Source of the DNA: Tamarix chinensis
Lineage: Eukaryota > Streptophyta > Magnoliopsida > Caryophyllales > Tamaricaceae
Length of the DNA stretch: 64,000 nt
NCBI GenBank assembly: GCA_030549775.1
Contig: CM060178.1
Span: 64,780,896 to 64,844,895 of the forward strand
Reading direction: 5' to 3'
Below, piece by piece: positions 62,588-64,000 of the stretch (positions are counted from its first letter, which is position 1; each line of letters begins with the position of its first letter). Position numbers and translations under genes: made by a program. The notes beneath the pieces were generated by a model. That model worked only from the letters and a program-made list of their open reading frames with translations, searched no databases and had not been told where the DNA came from.

Positions 62588-63142
62588 TGTGAGCTTTGAT
62601 TGAGTATTTGATGCACAACATAATATTGTGTTAGTTCGTGCAAGTAGCAGAGAAATCTCGGGTTTATATTTGGGATATGTGAGAAATATTGGGGACCCGC
62701 ATTTATGAGCACAAAACATGTTTTATCATAGATAATTTTGATTTTTTTTTTAAAAATAAATAAATAAAAGATAAGAGTAAGGAAATTAACATGGGATTCC
62801 AATGTTTTTTAAATATAGATAGTGTTTTTCCTTTATTTTTGAAACACATTATTTTACCCTATAGTATTTTATTTTCTATAAAAGGACGCATGATTAAATC
62901 CTAGTGGTCAAGTCATATGACCCAACTTCTTCTTCTCCATAAATTTCTCCATTAAAAGAGAATTGTAAATCTGTGCAATTGATTGATTGATTAGTTTAAT
63001 TATTTTGTAATTACAAAAGAGCCCAAAAAAATATTTATGCTTTTGCCTCAATTGTTATGTTTTGTGATTGAATCTTTAATTATTCATAATCTTGTTAATT
63101 CTAGTTTTTTATTTGGAGCCTTTCAATCTATGCTATTCTACA
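62588..63142 (+). repeat. 3' LTR of the copia element
   Basis: Begins TGTGAGC directly after the polypurine tract and ends TTCTACA. It is about 96 bases longer than the 5' LTR, mostly because of an extra A/T-rich segment at about 62722-62820. Confidence 0.87.
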
Positions 63143-63618
63143 ATACATTCTCATCATCACATTATTCTTAAGTGTATACAAATTCAATAATTGATTATAA
63201 CCATTTCAATTACTTAGTTATATTGAGTTTGAGGCCTCTACTATTCTCATTTGTTGAACGAACATGTACAATTCCTAGGGAAAAACTCTCTTTCCAACTA
63301 CTCTCATCTACTAGAATGGACTAATATAGCTCATAGGTCATAATGCTACTGGCTACTATTCTTGTGTGGCGGAACTAACGGGCATAACTCAATCCTAATT
63401 CACATGATCTTTTACTTTAATATTAGTATTTTATTAAAACATCAAAGCCAACATAATCCATTTCAACAGGACCAAGGGTAGTGTAAAAAGGCAACTACCG
63501 AGTAAAAAATCAAAAACTCATCAAGTACAATGGCAACGTTCTATTTTTCCTAGGTATATTTTTAGCTTCCATAATGTTTTGAATGAAAATTTTTAGTAGT
63601 GTAAAATGGGGGTGTTAC

Positions 63619-63830
63619 AGGTTGGTATCATATCTTTTTCTTTAAAGTGTATTAGTTTTGACAATAACCGAATTGATACCACAAGTTGGTATAAGAGCCT
63701 TTTTCTTAAAAACTCTCTAATTTTAAAGAACTATTAAGTTCATACCACTGGCTTTTATAAGAGCTTTCGCAAAACACACTACTTTTGAAAACAATTTTAA
63801 GCTAATACCACAGGAAGATATCAGCCTTGA
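63619..63830 (+). repeat. Four tandem copies of the Ty3 primer-binding region
   Basis: Directly after the LTR the segment 'aggttggtatcatat' starts a unit ending 'gataccac' (63619-63682). It repeats as 'aagttggtataagagcc' to 'cataccac' (63683-63748) and as 'tggcttttataagagc' to 'aataccac' (63749-63811). A fourth copy starts at 63812 (aggaagatatcagcc). Each start resembles the initiator-Met tRNA complement TGGTATCAGAGC with different mismatches. Units are 63-66 bases. Confidence 0.75.
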
Positions 63831-64000
63831 TTTGAAACCTTTTCCCTTTATTTCTAACAAGTTTAAGCATTTTCAAACCCAAAATGTCCATGAGTGAGAG
63901 TGGGTTGGTAATATGCCATAGATAGTATTTGTGATAATGATTGTGTGAGTCTCAGTACTTAGTAAATCAAATTCCATCCCTAATGTATTTTATTCTTTAA
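63831..64000 (+). other. Start of the Ty3 interior, cut by window end
   Basis: Leader-like AT-rich sequence after the primer-binding repeats. No gag codons can be recognised before the window ends. Confidence 0.4.

Larger units (their letters stand above)
48537..63142 (+). mobile_element. Tnt1/SIRE-like Ty1/copia element with nested inserts
   Basis: It has two related LTRs (48537-48995 and 62588-63142), a primer-binding site, gag and protease remnants (49020-50604), an RNase H tail (62036-62509) and a polypurine tract next to the 3' LTR. Integrase and reverse transcriptase are not recognisable, so the interior was deleted or eroded before or after the inserts. The inserts at 50610-51970 and 51971-62027 make up about 11.4 kb of its span. 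Flanking target duplications are unclear. Confidence 0.82.
47946..63619 (+). mobile_element. 5' LTR of a Ty3-type element, split by a nested insertion
   Basis: The LTR starts TATAACACCCC (derived from TGTAACACCCC) at 47946, runs to about 48536, resumes at 63143 and ends GGGGGTGTTACA at 63619. Its own length is about 1.07 kb. The ends match the long LTR at 4224-9168, and internal blocks ('gcccattgaataggtaatgg', 'gtattgagtaacccc' and the 'ctactggctactattc' box) are shared with it. Everything between 48537 and 63142 is the copia element and its inserts. The interior follows at 63620; the 3' LTR is outside the window. Confidence 0.78.

Overview
The window is AT-rich nuclear DNA from a flowering plant. 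The evidence is plant-type CACTA, hAT, Helitron, Ty1/copia and Ty3 relics, many microsatellites, and one plant class III chitinase. I cannot name the species. There is no bacterial gene organisation, CRISPR array or convincing RNA gene. I support one normal host gene, the intronless secreted GH18 class III chitinase at 28005-28910. It has its own TATA, W-box-like and GCC-core promoter elements. Almost everything else is transposable-element DNA in various stages of decay, so most long open frames elsewhere are fragments or low-complexity artefacts.

Left part (1-16500). Bases 1-2420 are a heavily decayed CACTA copy carrying a Ulp1-like protease relic on the + strand. A Helitron-like 5' end lies at 3790. 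A 4.9-kb TGTAACACCCC-type long terminal repeat (4224-9168), probably a solo LTR, is inserted just after it. Downstream is an eroded RPA1-like single-strand DNA-binding gene (10318-11650), plausibly Helitron cargo, followed by a diverged duplication (about 12.07-13.25 and 13.6-16.06 kb).

Middle part (16500-43750). A Ty1/copia relic (16520-23565) is split by a 4.36-kb internally deleted CACTA derivative (17436-21795). The chitinase follows, then a 284-bp non-autonomous Helitron (29307-29590), a roughly 494-bp tandem duplication and a degenerate minisatellite. Next come an hAT transposase pseudogene split by a 1.5-kb TG...CA solo-LTR-like insert with CTGAG target duplications, and a miniature Ty3 element with 5-bp target duplications (39743-41925).

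Right part (43750-64000). This is a four-level nest. A Ty3-type LTR (47946-63619, with a primer-binding region repeated four times after it) was entered by a Tnt1/SIRE-like copia element (48537-63142). That element was entered by a TG...CA solo-LTR-like unit (50610-51970, GTGTG duplications). That unit was entered at its very last bases by a full-length 10,057-bp CACTA element (51971-62027, TCA duplications). The large CACTA has a broken TNP2 transposase. Its second gene looks open by eye: many exons ending in a Ulp1/C48 protease domain with all catalytic residues. An unrecognised reading frame lies upstream of TNP2. Three CACTA copies of one family in 64 kb give a decay series: structurally complete, internally deleted, and nearly erased.
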